Source: Clostridiales bacterium
Lineage (GTDB): Bacteria > Bacillota > Clostridia > Oscillospirales > Acutalibacteraceae
Length of the DNA stretch: 44,686 bases
Assembly (NCBI GenBank): GCA_024697575.1
Contig: JAILFM010000136.1
Coordinates: 1 to 44,686 of the forward strand
Direction: 5' to 3'
Each line of letters begins with the position of its first letter. Position 1 is the first letter of the stretch. Shown here one piece after another: positions 18,888-27,950 of the stretch. The notes under the pieces were generated by a model that did not search any database, had not been told where the DNA came from, and saw only the letters and a program-made list of their open reading frames with translations. The position numbers and the translations under genes are program-made.

Positions 18888-19636
18888 TGGGCGGACTGCT
18901 GTATAAGGATTACCTTGCGGTGAAAGCAAAAAAAATCGTTTATATTATTCTCGCGCTCACCGTGCTGTTTGCTGTTTTGCGTATTGTTCTGCCCGGCGGT
19001 GACAACGAAAACTCCGAAGGCTATACATATGACGCGCTTATGTGGGTGTTTCCGGCTTTGCTGGTGTTTGCCGGCATAGGCATCCCTTCTGCATGGACAA
19101 AAGCCCTTATTGCGGGTGATGAAAAAAAGCAGACACAGGCTGTGATTAAATCTCTTCCGCTCGGCAAAAACACCCTAATCGCTTCAAAATATATTTTTAC
19201 GGGCGTTACGGTCTATGCCCTGCTTTCGGCTGAAATAATATGGTGCACAATCTATTCTTCATTTGCCGGGAACAACAGTTTTTATTCTTTGATTGAAGTC
19301 CTCACTTCGTTTCTGATAATTTTTTCAAGCGCGTCAATACTTATAGCCGGGGTTGAACTTCCGTTTTTTATTACAATCGGCAGCAAAAAAGCGACAACAG
19401 TCAAAACAGCTTTGCTTGAATTTCTGTTTCTTCTTGTTATCGCATATTTATTCTTCGGTAATATAGACGCTTTGGGGAATTTTGATTTGTTTGATTTTAT
19501 TGAATGGGCAAAGACCCATGATTTTGAAATCAATGTAACTGCGGTTCTTATGCCCGTGATTTCATCTGCGTTTTTTTACCTTTCGTACAGGCTAACATGC
19601 CGGCTCAACAAAAACAGGGAGGCAGACTATGACTGA
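18887..19636 (+). CDS. ABC-2 type permease
   Basis: MGGLLYKDYLAVKAKKIVYIILALTVLFAV...; multiple TM segments; start at 18887 touching the upstream stop. Confidence 0.75.
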   Translation: MGGLLYKDYLAVKAKKIVYIILALTVLFAVLRIVLPGGDNENSEGYTYDALMWVFPALLVFAGIGIPSAWTKALIAGDEKKQTQAVIKSLPLGKNTLIASKYIFTGVTVYALLSAEIIWCTIYSSFAGNNSFYSLIEVLTSFLIIFSSASILIAGVELPFFITIGSKKATTVKTALLEFLFLLVIAYLFFGNIDALGNFDLFDFIEWAKTHDFEINVTAVLMPVISSAFFYLSYRLTCRLNKNREADYD

Positions 19637-20534
19637 TAAAAAAGCCGGAAATGAAAGAAAGCTTTTGCTTAAAAATCTTCTGATTTATCTTTTCATAACA
19701 TTTGCTTTGTCATGGTCCGCCGTTTTTGCGCTGAATTTGTCGGACATATCAATTGATTTTGCAGACGGCTCCGCAGGAGCGGCAAATTTTGTGACCACCT
19801 TCGGTATGCTCTGCCCCGCTCTGGGTATGATTATTACGAGATTTATCACCAAAGAGGGTCACGCTTTTTCCGGCGATGGCTCGATGATGCTCGGTATTGA
19901 CCTTAAAAACAGGAAATATGTTTTTTATATAATTGCCGTTTTACTGCCGTGGATATATTTTGAACTCGGCAATCTTCTCAAAATTGTTCTTCAGCCCGGG
20001 TGCTTTGACAGGGAGTATTTCAGCGCCGTTGATTCCGATGTCCGTACAGCGTATATATATCCGCTGATGGGTATAGTGTCCGGGGTGTTCTTTTCGGTCG
20101 GCGGTCTTGGCGAAGAACTCGGCTGGCGGGGTTATATGATGCCGAAAATGATAAAGCTTTTCGGAAAGGTGAAGGGCGTTGTTTTCGGCGGAATAATCTG
20201 GGGCATATGGCATTGGCCGCTGACATATGCAGGGCATAACTTCGGCAAAAGCTACATAGGGTATCCTTTTGCGGGCTTTGCCGCAATGTGTTTTATCTGT
20301 ATTGTTACAGGCATTCTGCTCACTTTTCTGACTGTCAGAACCGGCAGTATATGGCCCGCGGCGATAATGCATGCGGTTAATAACACAAGCCCCTCGATTA
20401 TTCAGTTTTTCAGAAATCCCGATAAGGCTGCGGGGATTATGACAAACAGTATTTTCTCATGTTTTGTATATTATATCCCCGCGCTGATCATCGCTGTATT
20501 TGTGCTTATTGTGTGGACGAAAGACAAAAATTAA
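19629..20534 (+). CDS. CPBP-family intramembrane (CAAX-like) protease
   Basis: GGLGEELGWRGYMMPKM and WGIWHWPLTYAGHN motifs, final HAVNNT segment; 8-bp overlap with the permease gene. Confidence 0.88.
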   Translation: MTDKKAGNERKLLLKNLLIYLFITFALSWSAVFALNLSDISIDFADGSAGAANFVTTFGMLCPALGMIITRFITKEGHAFSGDGSMMLGIDLKNRKYVFYIIAVLLPWIYFELGNLLKIVLQPGCFDREYFSAVDSDVRTAYIYPLMGIVSGVFFSVGGLGEELGWRGYMMPKMIKLFGKVKGVVFGGIIWGIWHWPLTYAGHNFGKSYIGYPFAGFAAMCFICIVTGILLTFLTVRTGSIWPAAIMHAVNNTSPSIIQFFRNPDKAAGIMTNSIFSCFVYYIPALIIAVFVLIVWTKDKN

Positions 20535-21878
20535 TCAGATGAGCCCCTGAGCCATCATGGCGTTTGCAACCTTGACAAAGCCCGCGATATTAGCGCCGGC
20601 GACAAGATCATAGCCAAAGCCGTATTGCTCGGCGGCGGCGGCTGAGGAGTCATGAATGTTGACCATAATCGAATGCAGCTTTTCGTCAACCTCCTGAGCG
20701 GTCCAGCTGTATCTCATGGAGTTCTGGCTCATTTCGAGAGCGGAAGTCGCTACGCCGCCTGCATTAACGGCTTTTGACGGCGCGACGGCTTTGCAGTTTT
20801 CTTTCAGGAAGGCGAGAGCGTCGTTGGTTGTGGGCATATTGGCAACTTCAATGTAATACGGAACGCCGTTTTCGGCGATTTGCTCCGCTTCTTTCATACC
20901 TATTTCGTTCTGAGTGGCGCAGGGCATGGCGATGTCGACCTTAACGCCCCACGGCTTCTGACCGGCGAAGAATTCAACGCCGAATTTGTCGGCGTAGTCC
21001 TTGACCTTGTCTCTGCCGCTCGCCCTCATCTCAAGAAGATAGTCTATCTTTTCATCTGTTACGATTCCGTCGGGGTCATATATATATCCGTCCGGGCCGG
21101 AGATTGTGACCGCTTTGCCGCCGAGCTGCGCGATCTTTTTTGCCGCGCCCCAGGCAACATTGCCGAATCCGGACAGAGCAACCGTTTTGCCCTTGATATC
21201 TTCACCGAAGTGCCTTAGCACCTCCTGTGTGTAGTAAACCGCGCCGTATCCGGTGGCCTCGGGTCTTATGAGAGAACCGCCGTAAGCGAGCCCCTTGCCG
21301 GTTAAAACGCCGTTTTCAAAGGAGCCTTTAATTCTTTTATACTGACCGTAAAGGTATCCGACTTCTCTGGCACCGACACCTATATCACCTGCCGGCACAT
21401 CAACATCCGGACCGATGTGTCTGTAAAGCTCCGTCATGAACGCCTGGCAAAAACGCATTATTTCACCGTCGCTCCTGCCCCTCGGGTCAAAGTCGGAGCC
21501 GCCTTTGGCGCCGCCTATGGGCAGACCGGTCAGGCTGTTTTTAAAGGTCTGTTCAAAACCGAGGAACTTCATTATGCCGATATAAACGGACGGGTGAAAG
21601 CGCAGGCCGCCTTTAAAAGGACCGATAGCGCCGTTAAACTGAACTCTGTAGCCTGTGTTTACATTGACATTGCCGCTGTCGTCAACCCAGGTGACTCTGA
21701 AGGTTATAACTCTTTCGGGCTCAACCATTCTCTCAAGAAGGCCGGCTTTTTCATATTCCGGGTGCTGATTGACAACGGGTTCAAGAGAAGAAAGAACCTC
21801 GGTCACCGTTTGAACAAATTCCGGTTCAGAAGAATGCTTCTTCGCAACTGCGTTGATTACATTTTGAATATAACTCAT
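20535..21878 (-). CDS. gdhA: NADP-type glutamate dehydrogenase
   Basis: GPFKGGLRFHPSV, GLPIGGAKGGSDFDPRGRSDGE, full-length hexameric GDH sequence; upstream aggaaacaaaatg. Confidence 0.96.
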   Translation of the reverse strand: MSYIQNVINAVAKKHSSEPEFVQTVTEVLSSLEPVVNQHPEYEKAGLLERMVEPERVITFRVTWVDDSGNVNVNTGYRVQFNGAIGPFKGGLRFHPSVYIGIMKFLGFEQTFKNSLTGLPIGGAKGGSDFDPRGRSDGEIMRFCQAFMTELYRHIGPDVDVPAGDIGVGAREVGYLYGQYKRIKGSFENGVLTGKGLAYGGSLIRPEATGYGAVYYTQEVLRHFGEDIKGKTVALSGFGNVAWGAAKKIAQLGGKAVTISGPDGYIYDPDGIVTDEKIDYLLEMRASGRDKVKDYADKFGVEFFAGQKPWGVKVDIAMPCATQNEIGMKEAEQIAENGVPYYIEVANMPTTNDALAFLKENCKAVAPSKAVNAGGVATSALEMSQNSMRYSWTAQEVDEKLHSIMVNIHDSSAAAAEQYGFGYDLVAGANIAGFVKVANAMMAQGLI

Positions 21879-22048
21879 TTTGTTTCCTCCGAAAAGTCTG
21901 TATTTATCCGATTATAACACTTATAAACATAAAATAAAACACTTAAGTAAACTTTTATTAAAAATTCATTCGTTTTGCGGTATTGTATTTGTTCGAGGTT
22001 TAGAATATAATGAGATACATCATACAATTGTCAGAGGGTGAGAGATAA

Positions 22049-22150
22049 TTGCTTTATGAAGCAGAAAATGCCACCATCTCGACCTTGGACGATATAGACT
22101 CTTTTCAGCAGTGTGATTCAGGGGCATGTCAGATAGGAGTATATATATGA
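22049..22150 (+). CDS. Putative 33-aa small ORF (LLYEAENATISTLDDIDSFQQCDSGACQIGVYI), TTG start, ATGA-coupled to the next gene
   Basis: RBS-like gagggtgag at 22034-22042; stop TGA 22148-22150 overlaps the ATG at 22147. Same frame upstream: ATG 22010 ... TAA 22046. Confidence 0.4.
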   Translation: MLYEAENATISTLDDIDSFQQCDSGACQIGVYI

Positions 22151-22860
22151 CTCAGAAACAGCAAGTCATTGAAACCATGAAGAATAACGGCGGATACGCT
22201 ACATTTCAACAATTGAATTGCATGATAAATTTCAATGCGTGGAAAACAAAGACACCTCAGGCGAGCGTAAGACGAATTGTTCAAGAAAACGATGAGTTTT
22301 TCAGGATAAAACCGGGACTTTGGGCACTTACGGATTTTAAGAAAGAGGTACTCAGAAAGTTTGATATCCGGGAAAATAACAAGGACAGTGAGGATGCCTT
22401 TACACACTCATATTATCAGGGCATGATAGTCGAGCTCGGAAATATGCATAATTTCAGCACATATGTTCCGAATCAGGATAAGAATCGTTTGTTCCTTGAA
22501 AAGCGTTTATTTGAGATAACAACGGAAACGGAGCTTCCGCCATTCACTTATGAGAGCATTACAAGAAGAGCAAAGACGGTGGATGTTATCTGGTTTAATG
22601 AAAGAAAAATGCCTTGCAGATTTTACGAGGTTGAGCATTCAACAAATATATCGAACTCTTTGGATAAGTTTTATGAATTGCAGGATTTCCGCGCTGATTT
22701 TTACATTGTTGCGGACGAAAGCAGACGCAGGCAATTTGATTCACTTATGGAACGGTCTATGTATAGCCAAATTGTAAAATATGTGAAATTTTTCAACTAC
22801 GATAATCTTGTGTTGCAATATGAGAGGGAAAGTTTCCTTGCCGGTATGGACAGAATATAA
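22147..22860 (+). CDS. Winged-helix (HARE-HTH-like) + putative PD-(D/E)XK nuclease-like protein
   Basis: N-term VIETMKNNGGYATFQQL...RRIVQENDEFFRIKPGLWALT (wHTH); C-term TVDVIWFNERKMPCRFYEVEHSTNISNSLDKFYELQDFRADFYIV (D...ExE core). Start at 22147 with taggag RBS. Confidence 0.55.
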   Translation: MTQKQQVIETMKNNGGYATFQQLNCMINFNAWKTKTPQASVRRIVQENDEFFRIKPGLWALTDFKKEVLRKFDIRENNKDSEDAFTHSYYQGMIVELGNMHNFSTYVPNQDKNRLFLEKRLFEITTETELPPFTYESITRRAKTVDVIWFNERKMPCRFYEVEHSTNISNSLDKFYELQDFRADFYIVADESRRRQFDSLMERSMYSQIVKYVKFFNYDNLVLQYERESFLAGMDRI

Positions 22861-22868
22861 GGGGATTT

Positions 22869-22924
22869 GCCACACTCATAACGGAGGCATCTTTTCCGCC
22901 TGATTTTGTCTCAAATCTTGAAAC
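22869..22924. mobile_element. MITE internal fragment (no TIRs)
   Basis: gccacactcataacggaggcatcttttccgcctgattttgtctcaaatcttgaaa matches the internal left part of the 162-bp elements. Confidence 0.85.
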
Positions 22925-22958
22925 ATATCAACATCTGTTTGTGCTCAAGAAATTAATT

Positions 22959-22986
22959 TGACATTCGTTTTTTTTTGTAATATAAT
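22959..22986 (+). promoter_or_regulatory. SigA-type promoter upstream of the pilT-like gene
   Basis: TTGACA 22959-22964, 16-nt spacer, TATAAT 22981-22986. Confidence 0.65.
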
Positions 22987-23022
22987 ACCCAATGGATTTA
23001 TCTACGAAAATGGGGGAGTTCT

Positions 23023-24078
23023 ATGCGCTCATTTGAGGAACTTGTCAGTACCGCCGCTGCAGCCAGAGCGTCTGATATACATATTTGTACAGGTTATGCG
23101 CCTTCAATGCGTCTTCATGGTGATATCCGGCCGATTGTCGAGGGTGCGCTGACTGCGGAAGAAGCGCAGTCAATAGCCTACAGTATTTTGAATGATGTCC
23201 GTAAAGAGACTTTGAAAACAAAGGGCGAAGTTGACTTTGCCTACACCTGCTCCGGTACCCGTATGAGGTGCAATGTTTACCATGAAGGCGGCAATGTCGC
23301 CTTGGCGGTGCGTCTGCTTTCAAAGGGTGTTCCGGCGTTTAACACTCTTGGCCTTCCGCCGGGGCTTCTTGAAATGTGTGACAAAAAGAGGGGCCTGATC
23401 CTTGTTACCGGTATCACCGGCAGCGGTAAGTCAACCACATTGGCGTCAATTGTTCAGGAGATTAATAACAGGCACGATTATCATATTCTGACAATCGAAG
23501 AGCCTGTTGAATACATATATGACAAAGGCCGTTCGTTAATTAACCAGCGTGAGGTCGGTTCGGACTCTACGTCTTTTGCCTCCTGCCTTCGCGCCGCTTT
23601 GCGTCAGGACCCTGATGTTATTCTGCTTGGCGAAATGCGTGACAGTGAGACAATTTCAACCGCTATCAGCGCGGCTGAAACCGGACACCTTGTTTTGTCA
23701 ACCCTTCATACCGTCAGCGCTGCGGGCGCGGTTGACCGTATTATCGACTCTTTCAATCCCCATCAGCAGCAGCAGATAAGGTCGCAGCTTGCCGAGGCGC
23801 TTGAGGTAGTTGTTTCACAGCAACTTATTCCCCGTGCCGACGGCGCCGGCCGTGTGGTTGCGTGCGAGGTTATGTTCTGCAACAACGCCGTGCGTTCACT
23901 CATACGCGAGGGCAAAACATATCAGATTCCCAACACTATGCTGACATCCAAAAAGCAGGGTATGCAGCTTATGGATGACGCAATTTATGACCTTTATGCC
24001 CGCGGCAAAATATCGGCGGATAATGCTGTTAAATTTGCTCAGGACAGGGAGATAATGGGCAGGAAGGTCATCATATAA
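23023..24078 (+). CDS. pilT: PilT-type ATPase (type IV pilus retraction / T2S family)
   Basis: GITGSGKSTTLAS, LTIEEPVEYIYDK, RAALRQDPDVILLGEMRDSETISTAISAAETGHLVLSTLHT. Confidence 0.93.
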   Translation: MRSFEELVSTAAAARASDIHICTGYAPSMRLHGDIRPIVEGALTAEEAQSIAYSILNDVRKETLKTKGEVDFAYTCSGTRMRCNVYHEGGNVALAVRLLSKGVPAFNTLGLPPGLLEMCDKKRGLILVTGITGSGKSTTLASIVQEINNRHDYHILTIEEPVEYIYDKGRSLINQREVGSDSTSFASCLRAALRQDPDVILLGEMRDSETISTAISAAETGHLVLSTLHTVSAAGAVDRIIDSFNPHQQQQIRSQLAEALEVVVSQQLIPRADGAGRVVACEVMFCNNAVRSLIREGKTYQIPNTMLTSKKQGMQLMDDAIYDLYARGKISADNAVKFAQDREIMGRKVII

Positions 24079-24131
24079 CGCACTCGTTTGTTGGCAGACA
24101 CAGTTAAGCTTCATAATCGGAGGATTTGTAA

Positions 24132-25349
24132 ATGTCCAATTTTATCTATACTGCTCTTAACGAAGAGGGCAAAGAAGTCAAAGGTACCGTGCAGGCGGAG
24201 AATAAAGAAGAAGCTATTTCCAAAGTTAAAGCCAAGGGCATAACGCCCTTAAAGGTTGAAGCGCAGACGGCGATGAACTCGTCAATCACTCTCAGCTTTC
24301 TTCAAAAAAAGCCGACACCTAAGGATATGTCGCTGTTTTGCCGCCAGATGGTGTCGATTCTGTCCGCCGGCGTAAGTATGTCGGAGGCGCTCGAAATGCT
24401 CGGCGAACAGACAGAAAATAAAATGCTTAAAGATGCAATTGTCGGCTGCCGTATGAGAATCGAGGGCGGTTCATCAATGAATGAGGCGATGCTTGACTTC
24501 CCGAAGGTTTTTCCCGATATTTTTGTGACTATGATAGCTGCCGGTGAAGAATCCGGTTCACTTGAGATTTCTTTCACTCGAATGGCTGAGAAATTTGAAA
24601 AAGATACAAAGATGAAGGCCCTTGTCAAAAAATCGACAATGTACCCCATCGTTCTCGGCATTATTGTTGTTGCGGTTATCGTCTTCATGCTCAGTTTTAT
24701 CGTTCCCAAGTTCCAGGATTTCCTTGGCTCTCTGGGCGGTTCGCTTCCGCCGCTGACGCAGTTCATTGTTAACGCTTCCGACTTTTTCAAAGCTCATTAC
24801 ATTCTTATTATTTTGGCCATAGTTGTGCTTGTTGTGGCTTTCAAGATGTTCAAAAAGACCACTTTCGGCCTTCATCTTGTTGATAAAATCAAGCTTAAAG
24901 CTCCGCTTGTCGGTAATCTTACGGTGAGAACCGCCTGCTCAAACATGATGAGAACGCTTTCGACCCTTATTTCAACCGGTATTTCGATGATAGATGCCAT
25001 TGATATCTGCTCCGATACAATGACAAATGTCTATTATAAAGAAGCGATGGCGTCCATTAAGTCTGAGGTGGCTCAGGGTACCGCGCTTTCCGAAGCGATT
25101 GAAGGCACAAAGCTTTTCCCGCCGATGGTCTTTCATATGACCAGAATCGGTGAAGAAACCGGTAATCTTACGGCCATGCTCGACCGCTCTGCCGACTATT
25201 ATGACCAGGAAGTTCAGTCGGCGACCGAGGCGATGACAGCCGCTCTTGAACCGATTATCATCGTTGTTATGGCGGGCATTGTAGGCACGATGGTTATTTC
25301 GCTTCTTATGCCCATGATGAGTATGTACGATTCACTCGACTCCATTTAA
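24132..25349 (+). CDS. pilC: PilC/GspF-family inner-membrane platform protein
   Basis: YTALNEEGKEVKGTVQAENKEEA; FCRQMVSILSAGVSMSEALEML; duplicated T2SSF domains. Confidence 0.92.
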   Translation: MSNFIYTALNEEGKEVKGTVQAENKEEAISKVKAKGITPLKVEAQTAMNSSITLSFLQKKPTPKDMSLFCRQMVSILSAGVSMSEALEMLGEQTENKMLKDAIVGCRMRIEGGSSMNEAMLDFPKVFPDIFVTMIAAGEESGSLEISFTRMAEKFEKDTKMKALVKKSTMYPIVLGIIVVAVIVFMLSFIVPKFQDFLGSLGGSLPPLTQFIVNASDFFKAHYILIILAIVVLVVAFKMFKKTTFGLHLVDKIKLKAPLVGNLTVRTACSNMMRTLSTLISTGISMIDAIDICSDTMTNVYYKEAMASIKSEVAQGTALSEAIEGTKLFPPMVFHMTRIGEETGNLTAMLDRSADYYDQEVQSATEAMTAALEPIIIVVMAGIVGTMVISLLMPMMSMYDSLDSI

Positions 25350-25373
25350 TCAGAAAAATATCTATCAAAACCG

Positions 25374-25407
25374 AAAGGGCGGTGTAGGCTTTTGTACACC
25401 GCCCTTT
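25374..25407 (+). terminator. Rho-independent-like terminator after pilC
   Basis: aaagggcggtgta-ggcttttg-tacaccgcccttt. Confidence 0.75.
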
Positions 25408-25425
25408 ATGATTAATTAATCCGGG

Positions 25426-26370
25426 GTGATTCTAATTTATATCGATACTGCAAAACATATGTATTCGGCGGAATGTAACGCCGTTAAAAGAGGGGTTGAT
25501 TTTGCTCCTTTAAACGACAGCAAAGTCAAAAAAATGCTCCCGCCCCGCCTGCCGGTTTCACACAAGGGAACCTACGGCACGGCGCTTTTAGCCTGCGGCA
25601 GTGAAAAAATGCCGGGTGCCGCATGCATCGCGGCGTCGGGCGCGCTCAGGAGCGGAGCGGGACTTGTTAAGCTTGTTTTTCCTTCCGGAGCATACATACC
25701 GATTGTTTCAAAACTTACCGAAGCGGTTTTTGTGCCTGTTAAACCAAACGCTGAAGGGACCTTTGACAGCGAAGCGGGGGAAGAAATTATCAGACAGGCG
25801 TCGTCGGCGTCGGCGCTGCTTATCGGATGCGGTATGGGAGTTAACAAAGACACGGTGCGCACCGTTCAAATGGTTACCCAAAAAGCGGAGATACCGCTTG
25901 TGGTCGACGCAGACGCTTTGAACGCTTTGAGCGCCGATACCGGAGTTTTGAAAAAAACGAAGGCACCCGTTATTATTACTCCCCATCCCGGGGAAATGAG
26001 CCGCCTTTGCGGCAAGCAGATAAATGAAATCCTCGCCGATACCGTCGGAACGGCGCTTACATTTTCCGCTTCTTACGGAGTAATAACTGTTCTGAAAACA
26101 GAAAATACCGTTGTGTGCAGCCCCGAAGGCAGGGTGTATATCAACACGACCGGCAACTCGGGTCTTGCGAAGGGCGGCAGCGGAGATTTGCTCTCCGGTA
26201 TGATGGTGTCACTGCTTGCCCAGGGAATGGATCCGTATGAGTGCGCCTGTATTGCCGTTTATCTTCACGGCAGGTGTGCAGACGAGGTTGCCGCAAAGCT
26301 TTCACAGCGCGGTATGCTTGTGAGCGATATGATAGATTACCTTGCCGAATTTTATTCAAAATATGAATAA
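25426..26370 (+). CDS. nnrD: ADP/ATP-dependent NAD(P)H-hydrate dehydratase (YjeF C-terminal domain only)
   Basis: SHKGTYGTALLACGSEKMPGAACIAASGALRSGAGLVKL; VVDADALNAL; ITPHPGEMSRL; NSGLAKGGSGDLLSGM. GTG start as called; ATG 25459 possible. Confidence 0.9.
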   Translation: MILIYIDTAKHMYSAECNAVKRGVDFAPLNDSKVKKMLPPRLPVSHKGTYGTALLACGSEKMPGAACIAASGALRSGAGLVKLVFPSGAYIPIVSKLTEAVFVPVKPNAEGTFDSEAGEEIIRQASSASALLIGCGMGVNKDTVRTVQMVTQKAEIPLVVDADALNALSADTGVLKKTKAPVIITPHPGEMSRLCGKQINEILADTVGTALTFSASYGVITVLKTENTVVCSPEGRVYINTTGNSGLAKGGSGDLLSGMMVSLLAQGMDPYECACIAVYLHGRCADEVAAKLSQRGMLVSDMIDYLAEFYSKYE

Positions 26371-26454
26371 ACAAACAGCTTATAATATTTACACACTGTT
26401 CATTGATTTAATCATTTTATGTGATAAAATCAGTTCACGGTAAGGTGAAAACTA

Positions 26455-27318
26455 ATGATAGGTTATGTCAGAATATACAAGCCCGAGCTTAAAATAAAAG
26501 AATATGAGTTTTATCGCGGGGTTTACTGCTCGCTTTGTAAACGGTTGTGCAGGGACTACTCTCCTTTGGCCTGTCTTCTGCTCAGTTACGATTTTACCGT
26601 TGCCGCTCTTGTTAAAATTGCTTTGAGCGAAAATGAATGTTCTTTCAAAAAAAGCCGCTGCCATTTTAATCCGACGAAAAAGTGTTTAAACTGTAACGGC
26701 AGTGTTGACCTTGGCGACATAGCTGCGGCGGTGATAATAACGCTTTATTATAAACTGCTTGACAACCTCAAAGATAAGGGGCTTTGGCGCAAAATTGCGG
26801 CTGCCGTTTGCTTTTTGCCGATATGGCTTATGCACATAAAAGCCAAAAGGATTTCGCCTGAGATTGAAGAGATTATTTTTAACGGTATGCAGCTGCAGGC
26901 AAAAACGGAAAATGAAAAAGATGTTTCCGCTGATGCCGCCGCTCACCCGAGCGCTCATACGCTCGGCAGCATTTTTGCCCTTGTTGATGAAAGCCGACGT
27001 GATACTCTTTACCGCCTGGGTTATATGCTCGCAAGGTTCGTCTATTTATCCGATGCCGCGGATGACTATAAGGACGACTCGAAAAAAAGGAATTTTAACC
27101 CGTATATCATCAAATTCGGACCGTATACCCCCGAAAATCGCCAAAAGGTCAACAAAAGCTATGAGTGGTCGTTTAATCTGATACAAGTTGAAATTACGAA
27201 AGCGTTTGAAGAGCTTAACGTTAAGCGCTGCGGCGAGTTGCTTAACAATATTTTTACATTGGGAATAAAAGCGAAAATGGAAAACATCATCTCTGAAAAG
27301 GGTGTGAAAAATGATTAA
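26455..27318 (+). CDS. DUF5685-like Cys-containing protein
   Basis: MIGYVRIYKPELKIKEYEFYRGVYCSLCKRLCRDYSPLA...; CxxC; helical protein typical of this family as recalled. Confidence 0.7.
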   Translation: MIGYVRIYKPELKIKEYEFYRGVYCSLCKRLCRDYSPLACLLLSYDFTVAALVKIALSENECSFKKSRCHFNPTKKCLNCNGSVDLGDIAAAVIITLYYKLLDNLKDKGLWRKIAAAVCFLPIWLMHIKAKRISPEIEEIIFNGMQLQAKTENEKDVSADAAAHPSAHTLGSIFALVDESRRDTLYRLGYMLARFVYLSDAADDYKDDSKKRNFNPYIIKFGPYTPENRQKVNKSYEWSFNLIQVEITKAFEELNVKRCGELLNNIFTLGIKAKMENIISEKGVKND

Positions 27319-27943
27319 TCCTTACCTTGTTCTCGGGGTGCCCCAGTCTGCAAACCGTGCGCAGGTTGACGCGGCATACCGCACACTTGCGCTCAGGTAT
27401 GAAAATAACGCTTCTAAAATTCAGGAGATTAATGACGCGTATGACAGTATCATCATGAATCTTGCATCGAATGACAACTCCGGCTCATTCAAAAGGAGAG
27501 CAAATCCGTTTACAGGTAAAAAGAGCTCTTATGACTCGTCCTATACGGGCGGTTCTTCATATGGAGAGTACGATGATATAAGGGCGAGAATCAATGAAGG
27601 AAGGTTTGAGGATGCCCAGGTTCTTCTTGACGGCATCCCGCTTTCGTCACGCGATGCGCAGTGGCATTATCTCAAAGGTACGCTTCTTCGCCAAAAGGGC
27701 TGGCTGGACGACGCTGCGGAGCACTTTTCAAAGGCGGCTTCAATGGAACCGTCAAATTCCGCATATCGCGCGGCTTTTGACGAAATCAACCGCCAAAGAA
27801 GCGGCGGTTACAATACAAGCCGTGCAAAAAGGGTCCGAAGAACATCTATGTGCGATGACGACTGCTGTGATTTATGTTGCGGGTTAATGGTGCTTGATTC
27901 ATGCTGTGAATGCATGGGCGGCGATTTGATTGAATGTTGCTGA
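27311..27943 (+). CDS. J-domain-like protein lacking HPD, TPR-like helices and Cys-rich C-terminus
   Basis: MINPYLVLGVPQSANRAQVDAAYRTLALRYENNASKIQEINDAYDSI; C-term CDDDCCDLCCGLMVLDSCCECMGGDLIECC; 8-bp overlap with upstream gene. Confidence 0.8.
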   Translation: MINPYLVLGVPQSANRAQVDAAYRTLALRYENNASKIQEINDAYDSIIMNLASNDNSGSFKRRANPFTGKKSSYDSSYTGGSSYGEYDDIRARINEGRFEDAQVLLDGIPLSSRDAQWHYLKGTLLRQKGWLDDAAEHFSKAASMEPSNSAYRAAFDEINRQRSGGYNTSRAKRVRRTSMCDDDCCDLCCGLMVLDSCCECMGGDLIECC

Positions 27944-27950
27944 GGGAAAA

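Noticed and set aside
19941-20372. Antisense ORFs 19941..20372 - and 20020..20286 - in the CPBP gene
   Set aside because: No family resemblance; the sense frame carries the CPBP motifs.
23023-25349. PilT/PilC considered as type II secretion or competence (ComGA/GB) pair
   Set aside because: The ATPase reads as PilT-type, and no comGC-like pseudopilins follow; competence assignment not supported in this window.
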